DNA from: Astragalus membranaceus
Taxonomy: Eukaryota > Streptophyta > Magnoliopsida > Fabales > Fabaceae
Direction: 5' to 3'
Assembly: GCA_039519185.1 (NCBI GenBank)
Contig: CM076854.1
Coordinates: 147,918,997-147,982,996, forward strand
DNA: 64,000 nucleotides
Below the pieces are notes generated by a model. It was given only the letters and a program-made list of their open reading frames with translations, made no database searches and was not told where the DNA came from. The stretch's first letter is position 1, and each line of letters starts with the position of its first letter. Position numbers and translations under genes: made by a program. Of the stretch, positions 12,745 to 24,426 are shown piece after piece.

Positions 12745-14113
12745 TGTTGTGTAAAAACGTGTGCAAGTATACACAGTCCAACAAGTAGTATATGAAAAGA
12801 AAATATCGTTCCCACGAGGATTGATGTCTAAATTGTGCTTAATTTGACTAGCAAATTAGTGGGGTAAAATAAATAGACACAAAATTTTAAAAGCATTTTA
12901 AACAACAAATTAAGTAAAAGGGTGTGAAAATCAGTATTGAGAAGGAGTTGGAATGTGTTCACTAAGTAAATCCTTTCTAGTGCATTAGTGTTGCGTCTAA
13001 TGCTGCAACAATAGATGCTGTCGTAATAGTTGTTGTTTTGTCAAACACTTCCACTGGGGTTTCTCTACAAGAGTCTATGTCTAGACCCTAAATAGGTACT
13101 CCCTAGGCTACTCACGCACCCACAGTGTTCATCTCATGGATTTTTCCCTCATATGTCTAGGGTTTAAGCAAGAAGCATTAAAGTGTCATTTACTACTTAC
13201 TATCCATGTTATCTTTTGAGATCTATGCATAAACCATTTCTGAATTTACAAATTTACTTAAGTTAGATGGCCACAAAAGATAAATTGCTAAAACATCAAA
13301 CACTTTTCATCAAATGCACTAAAAATTCATTACATAGATCTCAACATTCCAACTATATATGAGTATTTAGCTCATAATGAGCAAACAAGGCAAGAAACAC
13401 AACTCAAACATAATTGTAACAATCATATATTCAAGAAATACAAGATAGAAATTATACTAAGTGAGAAGATCCGAAGATACACTCCAAGAAGAGAGTCTCA
13501 AGGAGAGGATTCAGCTCCCACGTAGCACAATCAACAAGTATTGTGGCTCCTGTCGTTGCTGCTGCAGTGATTCCAGCAATGATATTCGCAAGTTTGGTAA
13601 TGGAAGGTAGCTTAGGTAAAAATGGTGGAAAGCTATTTCTAAACTTTCCTTTTTAGACCTAGCATGACATGAATGAAGAAGGAGGCTCCCTTTTATAGCT
13701 CTAGGGTACATGATCCAAGAAAACCCTAAATTTGAGGCTCCCTTTGTCCTTTGTGTGCCTAAAAGTACAAGTGCCCAAGAGAAAGGTAGAATATTCCCTG
13801 TTCAGGTGCTGGCACTAGCTGGACGTGCTCGTCCTTGCTATTACAGCCTGTCCTTCGCTACTTTTAGCGCGTCCCATCCTTCTCTCTCATCTTTCGTATA
13901 AATACATTGTTGTTGCAACTGATGCTGCAGCAAATGAGCACACAATCAAAGCACACAAATAGGGCACCTAAATGCCAAATATTAAGAACTCAGGAATGCA
14001 ACCTTCTAAACTTAAAACATAATATTTACATATGCTAACTTACAATTACATGAGAATAAACAATGAATTAACCTTAAGAATGCATAACTAACTCTTATAG
14101 ATAAGAGTTATCA
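12745..14113 (-). mobile_element. Athila-1 5' LTR
   Basis: The LTR is 1369 bp, reading TGATAACTC...ACACAACA on the minus strand. Its outer end abuts copia RNase H sequence at 14114. Three clusters of the family motif TGCTGCAGCA lie at about 13000-13035, 13552-13575 and 13911-13932. Confidence 0.8.
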
Positions 14114-14539
14114 ATGTGGAACGCCTACTATCGGGCATCCCGCAAAATCAGAATCAGAATACCCAATGACCTCTAAGTTATCTGACTTTCGATAGGTAAG
14201 CATGTAGTTTCTTGTTCTCTTCAAGTAGCGCATCTCGCGCTTCACTGCTGTCCAGTGCTGCATACCAGGATTACTCAAATATCTACCAAGAACTCCCACT
14301 ATAAATGCTATGTCAGGACGAGTACTAACTTGAGCGTACATAAGACTTCCCACAACCGAAGCATAAGGAACCTTTTTCATATCTCTACCTTATCAAGATC
14401 TATAACGGGGAACTGTTTGAGACTGAACTTGTCTCCTTTAGCCACAGGTGTATCTCCCGGTTTACTATCTTTCATAAAAAATCTATCCAAAACTGTATCG
14501 ATATAGCTCCTTTGTGACAATCCCAAGATACCTCGCGAG
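14114..14539 (-). pseudogene. Ty1/copia reverse transcriptase C-terminal / RNase H fragment
   Basis: The minus strand encodes VPYASVVGSLMYAQVSTRPD and later GYSDSDFAGCP, hallmarks of the end of copia reverse transcriptase and the start of RNase H. A frame slip after SDSDFAGCP shows decay. The right end (14539) is interrupted by the Athila-2 3' LTR. The frame resumes at 29456, because the Athila-2 target duplication, once collapsed, restores codon phase across the junction. The left end is interrupted by Athila-1. Confidence 0.85.
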
Positions 14540-15961
14540 TGGTGTGTGAAAATATGTGCAAGTATACACAGTCACAAACAAGTAATATAGTGATGAGAAA
14601 GGTCGAACCCACAGGGATTGGTTAAACTTTTGTATGTTTAGAAAGCATATAAATTAATGCTACTACACTACTCACAATTTTTGGGGTTTTAATGTCAAGT
14701 GAAAACAGAATGCAAATATGTAAAAGAATATGAAGGAAATCAGTTGAGAATGATAGTTGAGATGTCTTCACTAAATAATTCACTTTTGAGAGCTTTGTGC
14801 TTTTATGTGGTGCAGATGCACCAAGGTGCAGATGCATTGAGTGCAGCTGCATGAGTATGTGCCTTTCAGCTACTTTCTTCAGAGTTTCGTTACAAGCTTC
14901 CTATGTCTAGGCGTGCTAAATAAGTTCACTCCTGCCTTTGAAGTGCCCACGGTTTCACCCTAAGCACTATGTTATCCTGTGTCTAGGACTTAACATGGTT
15001 TTAACAAAGTTTTCTTTATTACACAAGTTAACAAAGCCTTCATTAAAACACTCACCCTTATTAGTCTTGATTTCTAGTTATAAACCATGTCTGTGAATAT
15101 AACTCTACTTATTCTAAGCAATCAACCTCACAATAAGATGGATATAGTATAACACAAGACCCAAATACATGCAACACTTAAAGGCACAATAACTTACTCA
15201 AAAGCTCATTATAAAGTTAGAACATCTCAACCAAAAAAGGTTTAGCTCATAATATGCATTGCAAGGCAAAGATAGATGAAATAAAACATATTAATATAAA
15301 TGAAAGTACAAGAGATATCAATAGGGTAGAAGCACTGACTTCCTGGTGCAGTTGCACCTAACTAAGTTGATGAAGAAGTGAAGGAAGAAGTCGTCGGTTC
15401 CTTCCTTACCTTCTTGCCAACTAACTACTACTAAAACTATAAAATAAAATATAAGAAAGGAAACTACTAAATTATATGTGAATTGCTTATGAGTGAGATG
15501 TTTTCAAATGAGAAGTGGAAGCCTTTATATAGCCTTGGAGGTTTCCTTCAAGTGAGGGTTTGCTTGGAGATCAAGCTGACCAAAGGTGGCTTAACCATGG
15601 TTACTTTTCAGAGCTTTGATTGAGAAGATTGAGTCTAATGGGGAGGTCCAATTGTGGAAAACCACGTGTTCTAAATGCGTAGCCTTTCATGATGATTTTC
15701 CATTGTGGACGCCTCCTCTTGCATGTTGGCATGTGCCTCCGTGTGACTTATGACTAAGCATGATGTCATAGAAAAGTTTATGCATTGGTATGAATTGAGG
15801 TGCTTCCAAGGTGGGGTTAAATCTGCCTTCAACGCAGGATGGTACAGATGCACCTAAGTGCAGTTGCACTGCTGTAAGTGTAGTTTAGTGCAGATGCATT
15901 GCTGTTTCCCTGGTGTATTTGCACCTAACTGCAAGTGCACTGAACAAACATCTCAAACATA

Positions 15962-16034
<73 letters not shown>

Positions 16035-16177
16035 CTTAAATCATTACTTAATCCTCTTTGAAACATAGAATGTTGTTATCTTACTCATACTACTATATTT
16101 AACAGATATTATACTTGGTTTCAAGCATTTAGTTATGTTTAGATGCATAAATAGCTCTATATAAAATTGAGTTATCA
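14540..16177 (-). mobile_element. Athila-2 3' LTR
   Basis: The LTR is 1638 bp, TGATAACTC...CACACCA on the minus strand. It matches the 5' LTR at 27809-29455 closely. It differs by scattered substitutions, a longer AT tract, and a 46-bp deletion between two GTAGA words near 15334. Copies of the GTGCAGATGCACC-type motif lie at 14814-14855, 15344-15357 and 15841-15945. Confidence 0.9.
15964..16029. repeat. (AT)n microsatellite in LTR
   Basis: A pure TA dinucleotide run of about 66 bp. The equivalent run in the 5' LTR (29283-29307) is only about 25 bp, so it expanded or contracted after insertion. Confidence 0.95.
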
Positions 16178-16190
16178 CACCCCCAAACTT
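16178..16190 (-). other. Athila-2 polypurine tract
   Basis: AAGTTTGGGGGTG on the minus strand lies directly against the 3' LTR. The same tract lies beside the Athila-3 3' LTR at 31332-31344. It is the expected start point of plus-strand DNA synthesis. Confidence 0.8.
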
Positions 16191-17566
16191 AAACCATTGC
16201 TTGTCCTCAAGTAATGACAAAAAAGAAAACACAAGTAGGATTTTTAATTTAAAGAAGAACAGATCAGCTCACATCTTTTCAAAGAATGATTTTGCATTTG
16301 ATGAACTTCATTTTTCAGAACATTTTGTCTTTGTGCCTTTGAATTCCCAAACATCCAAAGTTTATTAAAACTCATTTGTGTGAGTGTGTGCCCACTGAGA
16401 GTCAATCAGTTCCAAAACTAAGTAAAAAGTTTCTCTAGCCTTTAAAAAATTTAGATAACGTTTGGTCAAAACAAAGGTGTTTCAAAATATAGACTAGACT
16501 AACAATATCCTCAAGATTTGGGGGGCTCTAAGCACAACAAAGGGCTTTGATTGAGAATTTCAAAACTATTGAGTCAATGTACTATTTCCTATTTTTGGTG
16601 GCTCTTTTGGTGCAGATGCACCTAGGTGCAGAAGCACTGACTTTTTGTTTTGGTGCAGCTGCACTTGATACTATATTTCAAGAGTTGTAGCATATATTGC
16701 CCTCCTCACTGACCTCCTTATGCATACTTTTTTCTTTGGTTTGTTTTTCTTTTCTTTTCTTTCAAACCAAATGCACTATTTAGAACAGGTTCAGTTAATG
16801 ACTTGGGAAAATATAGCTAGTTTATAACATTTTGAACTCTTTTGTAGTGATTTTGGTAGGCTATTGTATTGACTACTCTAAGTTTCTCATACTCAGCCTT
16901 AGTATTCATAGAAATTCCCCCAAACTTAATTCTTTATGCTCTTCTATATTTTTAGTAAAAATTTGTTTTTGACCTTGGCTTTTTGAAAATTCCTCTTGCA
17001 TCAGATAGTTTTTCAAATAGCAAGGTTCTTTTCAAAACTCAGTTTTAATGTGTCAAAGTAATAATAAAATTGGTCATTTGGGGAAAACAAGGCTTCTTTT
17101 CTTTTTCTTCAAAAAATCAGTTCAAAAAAAATGCATTTGCCTAAGTTTTGTGAAAAAGAATTTAAGCTGATCATGCTTCAAAAACTCACAAATCCTACTT
17201 TGAACATAGAAACAACTTGATGCACCTCAAACTAAAACTAATGTTTTTGTAAAACAGTTTTCTGAATTTTCATAAAAAAAAAAAAGCTTTGTTGATTGCA
17301 TCATAAATTTTGAAATTAACACACATATAGGTAAACAAAACATAACAAAAGAAAACAGACATACATACTTACTAAAACATATAAGCACATGCATAGAGTA
17401 TTTTAAAGTGCTTCTCTCCCCCCCCCCCCCAACTTAAAGATGAGCAGTGTCCCCACTGCTCTAAGTTGAGATTCAAAAGTAGTTGTGCATGAAAATGGGG
17501 AGAGGGGTTAATACATGTGGGATAGCAACAAAACATATAAGTATATTTAATAACAACATTAAAGCT
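16191..17566 (-). other. Athila-2 3' untranslated region
   Basis: Non-coding stretch between the third ORF and the polypurine tract. It contains one pair of family motifs (about 16612-16665), a C10 run near 17420 and T/A-rich sequence. No gene is seen. Confidence 0.6.
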
Positions 17567-20500
17567 TTACTCTTTCTTTGCTCCACTCTTGATCCTTGAG
17601 CTTGATCTCACAGGAATGTGTTTGACCTTCTGCTTCTTTTTCTTGGGTTCTTCAGCTTTTGGTGCATCTGCACTAGGTGCAGTTGCACCAACCACTTCTG
17701 TTGTTGGTTTTGGTTCCTCAGGTTTCTTTGATGCAGATTGATAACTCATATTTAGATGTGTTATTTATGTTCTTATCACTTAAATCAACACAAGCTCTCA
17801 AGTAATATTCGTGCTTTATTAGGTAAATATTAGTTATTTAGAGGAAAGATGGGTTAGGAGCTTGTTTGTTATCATTTGACACATTTGGTGCCTTTTTGAG
17901 TATATTGATGTTTTGCTTGAGTGCTGCAGCGGTAGACGCTGTGCAGCGGTAAGCGCTACAGCGCTAGGGAGCTGTTGGCCACTTGGATATTTATGAAGCC
18001 ACTTGCTGCGTGATGAGTCATCAATCTGATCTTCTTCTTCTCAGCCTGACATAGGAGCCTCCAAGTGGATTCAATAGGACACTTGGTGTGTCCTAATTGA
18101 AGCTCATGTGATAGTTGGTGATGATTGTAATAGTTGCCCTTTTTGTAAAGCTACTTTATGAGATGTGGATAATATCTATCTCACTTCTTCTTCCTCACAA
18201 CATAGATTTCGAAATAAGGAGAGTTTTTGGAGAGAAAAACTTGACACCCTTCTCCTCCATTAATCCTCCACTTCAAGCTTTTATTTTTCAAGAGAAGATC
18301 ATCATTTCCAGCGCTGTGAAGCTGTGCTGTAGTGTTAGCAACCCGTCACATGAGAAGGAGGCCACTACGTGCATCTTTTGCAACCTTGCTTCTTCTTTTC
18401 ATTTTCGGTAATATGAGCTTTTTAGTTTGTATTGTGTTGATGATGCTCATCATGAGCTAAACACTTAGTAGTTGGATTGACTCTTTAGTATTGTTAATAT
18501 AACGTTATGATGTTTATGTTTCAATCCTTGGATTTTAATGCGCTTTCAAACTTGTTTTGGGATTGATCAACTGAAACGAGTAGATTCGTGGGTACAGACA
18601 TGGTCCATGATTCGAAATCAAGGATTGATATGAATGAAAGGTTGTTTAAAGACATTTAGACAACTTGTGCTTAACTCTAGACATAGGGGAGCAATATTTC
18701 ATAAGGTGAATACTGTGGGTTCTTCATTATACAGGGGTGGACTTATTTAGAACCTAGACATAGGAGTCTTGTAACAAAACCCTGGCGTTAGTGACCGTTT
18801 AAAGGCACAAAATCATATGCTACAGCACTTAACGCTATAGCGTCTAACGTTATAGCGCTTCACTACTGAGAAATTATTTAGCAAAGAGCAATCCAACTCA
18901 CTTTATCAACTCTTGAGCTTTCTTTACTTGTTTATTTACATTTATGTTACTCACAATACTTGTTGACAACTTGTTATTGTTACTTGTTTTCTCACTAGCT
19001 TAACTACTAACTTAAATATAGAAGTAAACTCAACAATCTCCGTGGGAACGATCTTTACTTATCAATATATTACTTGTTGCGATTGTGTATACTTGCACAA
19101 CTACTTTTCAAGCCAACACAGATGCATTAGAAGCTTCTGCACTAGTTTGCTCTGCTACAGTTGGTTCAGCAACAGGTTCCTCAGTTGCTTCCTCAGACTC
19201 TTCTCCTTCACCTGGGGTTTCCATTACAGCTTTCGTGGCCTCAACAGGTTTGAAAAATTTTTGCTTGTTTCCCAGTTCTTCTCTCTTCTTCTGTGCTAGC
19301 TCTTCCAGCACCAGTTTGACAGTATCCTCCTTGTTCTTTGGTATGACTGTCAAAATTGGAACACCTTGAGATGCATCTGTGTTTGGTGCAGTTGCATCTG
19401 TTGCTGGTGTATCTGGATTTGCACTTTCTTCCTCAGAACTTGTTTTTCCCTCCTCTTCAAGAGGGTCTTCCTGAATAACCCGCAAAGATTGTTTCTCAAA
19501 AATAATGTTAGTAGTTTGATGGCTTTGCTCCATGGTTTGTGGTGGAGTCTTCTCTTGAGAAGGAATGGGTGCTGGTTGTTTGGTTGGTTCTTTTTCATGT
19601 TGGCTTTCTTTGTTGATTGGTGGTGGTGATGATGACTGTGGAATTGGTGATGGTGATTTAGAGGTTGGTGGAGTAGGTGTCTTCCCTGTGGATGGTGATG
19701 TTGATTTTTCTGTCTGGGGTGGGTTGGTGGAGTAACTTGGGTGAGAACTGGTTCTGTTTGGGATCCAGCCTCATATTTCTTTCTTACTATGTCCTCCATG
19801 CTCAAATTCGGATCCTCTTCCTCCCCCACTCTTGCCATTACTGTCAGTGGTGGTATCATCATCCTCCTCATCTTCATTCCTCTCCATTTGCTTTACCATT
19901 CTTGTCAATGTTTCATCCTCATCAGTATCAGCTAACTTTTCACTCCGTAACTCTTCCTCTTCTTCCTCAATCTTTTTCTTCTTCTCTGGCTGTTTCTTTT
20001 TAGTCTTCCTCTTTCTTTTTGGGACTTTTTTCTTCTTAGTTTCCTTTTTACTCTCTTCCTTTTCCTCCTCATCTTCTTCTTCTTTTTCTTCCTCTTCTTC
20101 CTCACCTTCCTCATTCTGAAAGACCCATACTGGAAACACTGGGGTTTCTAACTGAGTTGGTATCAGTGACATCTCCATCAACCTAAGTTGTAGCCAATCA
20201 TGCTGCTCTTGCTGGAATCTCCACACTGCCTGGTGCTTCTGCACTAAGTACTGCTGCACCAGGTTATTTGGTTCAGCCTTTATCTTGGTTCTCTCTTTCA
20301 TTTCAGCAGATAATGGGCCTGGAGGGTACTTTCTCTGTTGATGCTCATTAGAACTAATTTCTACCCCTTATTTCATGCATAACTCAGTGATCAAGCATGG
20401 AAAGAATAAAAAACCTTCTGATTTAGTTGCACAATCTAGAATCTCGTTGTTAATGATCCTCCCTATGTCCACATTGTCATTGGTCAAGATTGCATCCAAG

Positions 20501-21128
20501 AGGATCAATCTATCTTTAGAGAGTGTATATGTGTGTGATGTAGGGAAGATTGAGCAATCAATAAACAAGTACCAATTTCCTAACTCGGGGATCAAATATC
20601 TATTCTTAAGCTTAAATTCAGTGTTGGTGATTTTATCCCATTTTGAGTTTTTTTCACAACAATTCTAGACCTTACTCTTTCCATCTCTTTCTTTCCATAC
20701 TCTTCTGTTTTCTCTTCAAAATCAGAACCAGAGTAGACTAGGTTGTAATGGTTATTAATTCTATCAGCATCAAAGTAAACCTTCCTACCCCTAATTACAG
20801 AATGGTCCAGAGTTTTATCTTTGTTGTTGTCCTGAATTCCAGAATAGAACTCTCTTACTACTTGCTCCAAGTAGAATGCTCTGTGTTGCACAAACAGATC
20901 CCAATGAAGACTTGAGATTGTTGACATGAAGCTTGGGTGTGCTTTCATCAAACTATAACCTCTTTCCGGTAGGAATTTCATTCCCCAGAAATGCGCATGA
21001 TCAGCATCAATTGGTACTGGACTAGGTGCAATTGCACCAGCTTTCTTCTTTTGGGGTTGTTTTGATGTTGATCTAGTGCCTGTGATGTTCTTCCCTGATA
21101 TTTTTATGGCACTTTGCTTGCGAACCAT
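17567..21128 (-). pseudogene. Athila-2 third ORF (env-position, plant transposon protein domain), interrupted
   Basis: This lies downstream of integrase, where Athila elements carry an extra ORF. The first part (21128-20592) starts MVRKQSAIKISGK and holds a segment (FYSGIQDNN, RGRKVYFDADRIN) like the 'putative plant transposon protein' domain found in these elements. The middle (20110-19930) is extremely Glu/Lys-rich. The tail, ending RSSSRIKSGAKKE, is basic. Frameshifts lie near 20595 and 19870, and a solo LTR (17739-19118) splits the tail with a CAGAT duplication. Removing it restores the frame. No signal peptide or membrane segment was seen, so an envelope role is not supported. Confidence 0.7.
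17739..19118 (+). mobile_element. solo LTR of the Athila-3 family inside Athila-2
   Basis: The LTR is 1380 bp, TGATAACTC...AGCCAACA on the plus strand, opposite to its host. It is flanked by perfect CAGAT duplications (17734-17738 and 19119-19123). It matches the LTRs of Athila-3 (29986-31331 and 34786-36145) in reverse orientation, including the GCTATAGCG-type motif clusters near 17925, 18311 and 18820. Only one LTR remains, so the element was lost by LTR-LTR recombination. Confidence 0.9.
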
Positions 21129-21166
21129 TTCCTTTGAAGATGGTGTTTACAGAAAAATTGGGGATT

Positions 21167-21169
<3 letters not shown>

Positions 21170-21211
<42 letters not shown>
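21170..21211. repeat. (GA)n microsatellite
   Basis: About 20 GA units just upstream of the third ORF's start on the minus strand. Confidence 0.95.
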
Positions 21212-21214
<3 letters not shown>

Positions 21215-21605
21215 TGATTGGGGATGTTTTACGGTTTTGTGAGAGAGGGGGTTACTGTGGGTGAAATAACGGTAGCCATGGGGAGTTGGGTCGGTTTAAA
21301 GAGGTGAATGAGTTAGTGGTTGGTTGATTTGATGGGTGGAGTAGCCGTTAGAGGTATGTGGGTTTGCATGCACTAAGACACGTGGGAGTCTAGGTGGGAC
21401 AACTCAACATCTTAGCCACTAATCATGTTTTAAACGTTGTTGTGCTGACATTTTTTAAAGTTTTTCACCCAAGTGAATTTTTTGAATTTCTGGTGCAGGA
21501 GCACTTGAGGGATGAGAAGTGCAGATGCACCAAAAACCTGTGTTCCTACAAAACACTTGAAAACATCAAACTGAAAAAATAGCAAAATTTAAATATTTAA
21601 TAACA

Positions 21606-21640
21606 TGGGTTGCCTCCCATAAGCGCTTGTTTTAAGAGTC
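21606..21640 (-). promoter_or_regulatory. conserved Athila post-pol motif (GGGAGGCAACCCA type)
   Basis: The plus strand reads TGGGTTGCCTCCCA followed by AGCGCTT and TTTAAGAGTC. It starts 25 bases beyond the integrase stop. The same block recurs twice in Athila-3 (32741 and 33571). A TGGG/CCCA inverted pair frames it. Its function is not known to me; conservation between diverged families suggests one. Confidence 0.6.
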
Positions 21641-21824
21641 TTTCAGCCTGACTATCTCTTTACCTTAGAGATTTTGAAAATGTGTGGTGAATTTATCCCT
21701 CACCACATGTTCACCATAGTACATTTGTACTCTCTGGCCATTTACCTTGAAAGTGGTGTCTGTGGCTGCATCATACAAATCAACTGCACCATGGGGGTAA
21801 ATCTTGACTAGTTTGAATAGTCCT

Positions 21825-23321
21825 TGTGGATATCTTGTGTTTGCAGGTTAAGTTTTGATGATGAAGTGGTTAAGGCATAGTGATGATGAAGTGATCAAAG
21901 TCAAAGTGACAAATGGACCGAAGTCAAAATGACAAGCAGGTTAGGTTTTGATGATGTGCTCAAAGCGGAAATCCAAGGCAAGCAAGACTCAAGAAATAAG
22001 GGTAGTCTCTAGGGTTTGGGTCATGTCCTAGGATATATTGTAAGCCGCTTCTGAGGGCCAGCTCATCTCACAGTCTCATTGCCTTCACTGTTTTCTAAAT
22101 GCATGCATGCATAGGTAAGTCACGTAAACATAAAAACCATTTTGTGAAAATAAGAAATCGATTCAAATCATTTTTTTTCTAAAGCTTGAAATCGATTCAT
22201 GACTTCCTTCCTAAGACCAAAATCGATTCCCTACTCCTTTTTAAAGTGCATAATCGATTTTCCCCTTTAATACATAAAGCACATAATCGATTTGCTCCTA
22301 TACTAAAGTCAAGCTAAGAATCGATTATTCTCTTCATACATCTAAGCATAAAATCGATTTCCTTCCTATTTTAAAGATGCATAATCGATTTCCTTCCTGT
22401 TTTAAAGAAGCAAACAATCGATTCCTTTTTACTTGCTTAAAAGACAAAATCGATTACACACCTTATACAAACAGGCACATAATCGATTTTCACTTATCCT
22501 TTAGAAGAAATCAATCGATCACACACTTATGAGTTATTTCCTTTTTAAAGACAAGAATCGATTATCACTCCTAAGTATTTCAGGCACATAATCGATTATC
22601 ATATTTAGGCCATTCAGGCACATAATCGATTTCATCATTTCTTCAATGTATTCAACGGTCATATTTTTTATGAGCCTATAAATAGAGGCTTCACAATTCA
22701 CATTTACACACAACCCATTTCACGATAAACGCATCAAACGCATAACAACCCTTTTACATTTTCACTTCTGCTCTTCACGCACTGTTCGTCGGTCAGAGCT
22801 GATCTCTCTCAAGGGTTAGTTGGGTTGGGAATTTCAAGTTGTTATATCTGCCTTCATAGAGGTATTTTGGCCTTTACATTTGTAATTTATTTATCGTTAT
22901 ATTTTGTACTAGGGAGTGGGGTATCTCTATAGGGTAGCTGTTTGTACTAGGAAGTGGGGTATCTTTCTAGGGCAGCTGGTTGTAACAGGGGTGGGGTATC
23001 TCTTGTTATTGTTGTAATAGATTTGAGGGCTCTTCATAGGTGGGGTATCCTAGAAGAAGAGTGCCTGAGTCTGTAAAGGTTTCCAAGGCACCCGTAAGCC
23101 TTGTTGTGTTAGTGGAAAATCTTATAAGGGTGTGAGGACTGGCGTAGGTCATTGGGAGGTGACCGAACCAGTATAAATCTGTTGTGTTCTTTATGACTTT
23201 ATTTTCTTTTTCCTTCGCTTCCATAAACCTGCGCGAAAAATTAATCTAAGTCGTTAAAAGGGGAGAAGTTTTTAAAATCTCAATTCACCCACCCTCTTGA
23301 GACTGAAGCCACTTGGTAACA
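21825..23321 (+). mobile_element. solo LTR of a SIRE/Maximus-like Ty1/copia element
   Basis: The LTR is 1497 bp, TGTGGATATC...TTGGTAACA, flanked by perfect GTCCT duplications (21820-21824 and 23322-23326). It has a TATA box (TATAAATA at 22677-22684), about fifteen AATCGATT-type sites just upstream (22156-22634), a diverged tandem repeat of about 40 bp near 22908-23000, and a CAATTCACCC...CTCTTGAG end typical of legume SIRE-like LTRs. No primer site or internal region remains. Confidence 0.88.
22156..22634. repeat. array of AATCGATT sites in copia LTR
   Basis: About fifteen copies of the palindromic core ATCGAT, mostly AATCGATT, spaced 20-45 bp apart and joined by unrelated sequence. The array ends about 43 bp upstream of the TATA box. 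The same core recurs in the gag-only copia LTRs at 48737-49100 and 53327-53690. Confidence 0.85.
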
Positions 23322-24426
23322 GTCCTGACCATCTTGATTTAAGTTTTCCAGGAAATAATTTCAACCTGGAATTGTATAACAAGACCATTCCTCCTTCTCT
23401 AAGTTCTCTTCTTTGGATTCTTTTGTCATGCCAAGCTTTGGTTTTTGTCTTGTAAATTTCTGCATTCTCATAAGAGAATTGCCTAAATTCTTCCAATTCA
23501 TTCAACTCAAAAAAACTTTGTGCACCTGCTTTGTTGAGATCATAATTCAACTTTTTCGTAGCCCAATAAGATTTGTTTTCCAACTCAACAGGCAGATGAC
23601 ATGCTTTGCCATAGACTAGCCTAAAGGGGGACATACCTAATGGTGTTTTAAATGCAGTTCTGTATGCCCATAATGCCTCATCTAAATGTAGAGACCAATC
23701 TTTTCTTGATGGTCCAACCATTTTTTCAAGCATTCTTTTAATTTCCCTATTTGATAGCTCAGCCTGCCCACTTGTTTGTGGGTGGTAGGATGTAGCAATT
23801 TTATGCTTAATCCCATATTTTGCAAGAAGATTTTCAATTAGTTTATTGAAAAAATGTGAGCCTTCATCATTGATGATTTCCCTTGGGGTGCCAAACCTTG
23901 TAAAAATGTTTTTCAGAAGGAATTTGCTAACAAATTTGGCATCATTATTTGGCAATGCTACTGCCTCTACCCATTTGGACACATAATCAACAGCTACCAA
24001 GATATATTGTTTGTCAAAAGAAGGTGGGAAAGGACCCATGAAATCCATGCCCCATACATCAAAAAGTTATTGGTTCTAGGCATTTCATGTTTTTCAGAAA
24101 TATTACCTGCTCTTTGACATTTGTCACAAGTTTTGACCATTGAATATGAATCTTTAAATAAAGTGGGCCAATAATAACCAGACTGTAATACCTTAGTTGC
24201 TGTGCTGTGGCATCCAAAGTGACCTCCATATGGTGCAGCATGGCAGTGCAGAAGCACTGCTTGCTGTTCTTCTTGTGGGATGCATTTACTTATTAACTGA
24301 TCTGGGCACATTTTATAGAGAAATGGATCATCCCAATGATACTGTTTGACTATGTGAAAGAATCTTCTTCTTTGTTGATAAGTCATATCCACTGGGGCTA
24401 CCTTGCTCACAAGAAAATTAACTATG

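Larger units (their letters stand above)
7521..14113 (-). mobile_element. Athila-type Ty3/gypsy retrotransposon (Athila-1), 3' part cut off by Ogre insertion
   Basis: The element is on the minus strand. Its order is 5' LTR (12745-14113), tRNA-Asp primer site (12721-12738), gag, protease, reverse transcriptase, RNase H and integrase. The integrase is broken at 7521 by the Ogre LTR. Several in-frame stops and at least one frameshift show it is dead. It inserted into the RNase H part of the copia element; the base after its LTR (14114) is copia sequence. Its remaining part and 3' LTR would lie left of the window, beyond the Ogre element. Confidence 0.85.

Noticed and set aside
17567..21128. Envelope protein
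   Set aside because: Although it lies in the env position, I saw no signal peptide, transmembrane segment or glycoprotein-like cysteine pattern; it is lysine/glutamate-rich.
22156..22634. AATCGATT repeats as a CRISPR-like or satellite array
   Set aside because: Only an 8-base core repeats at irregular spacing, and it is inside a solo LTR with a clear target duplication.
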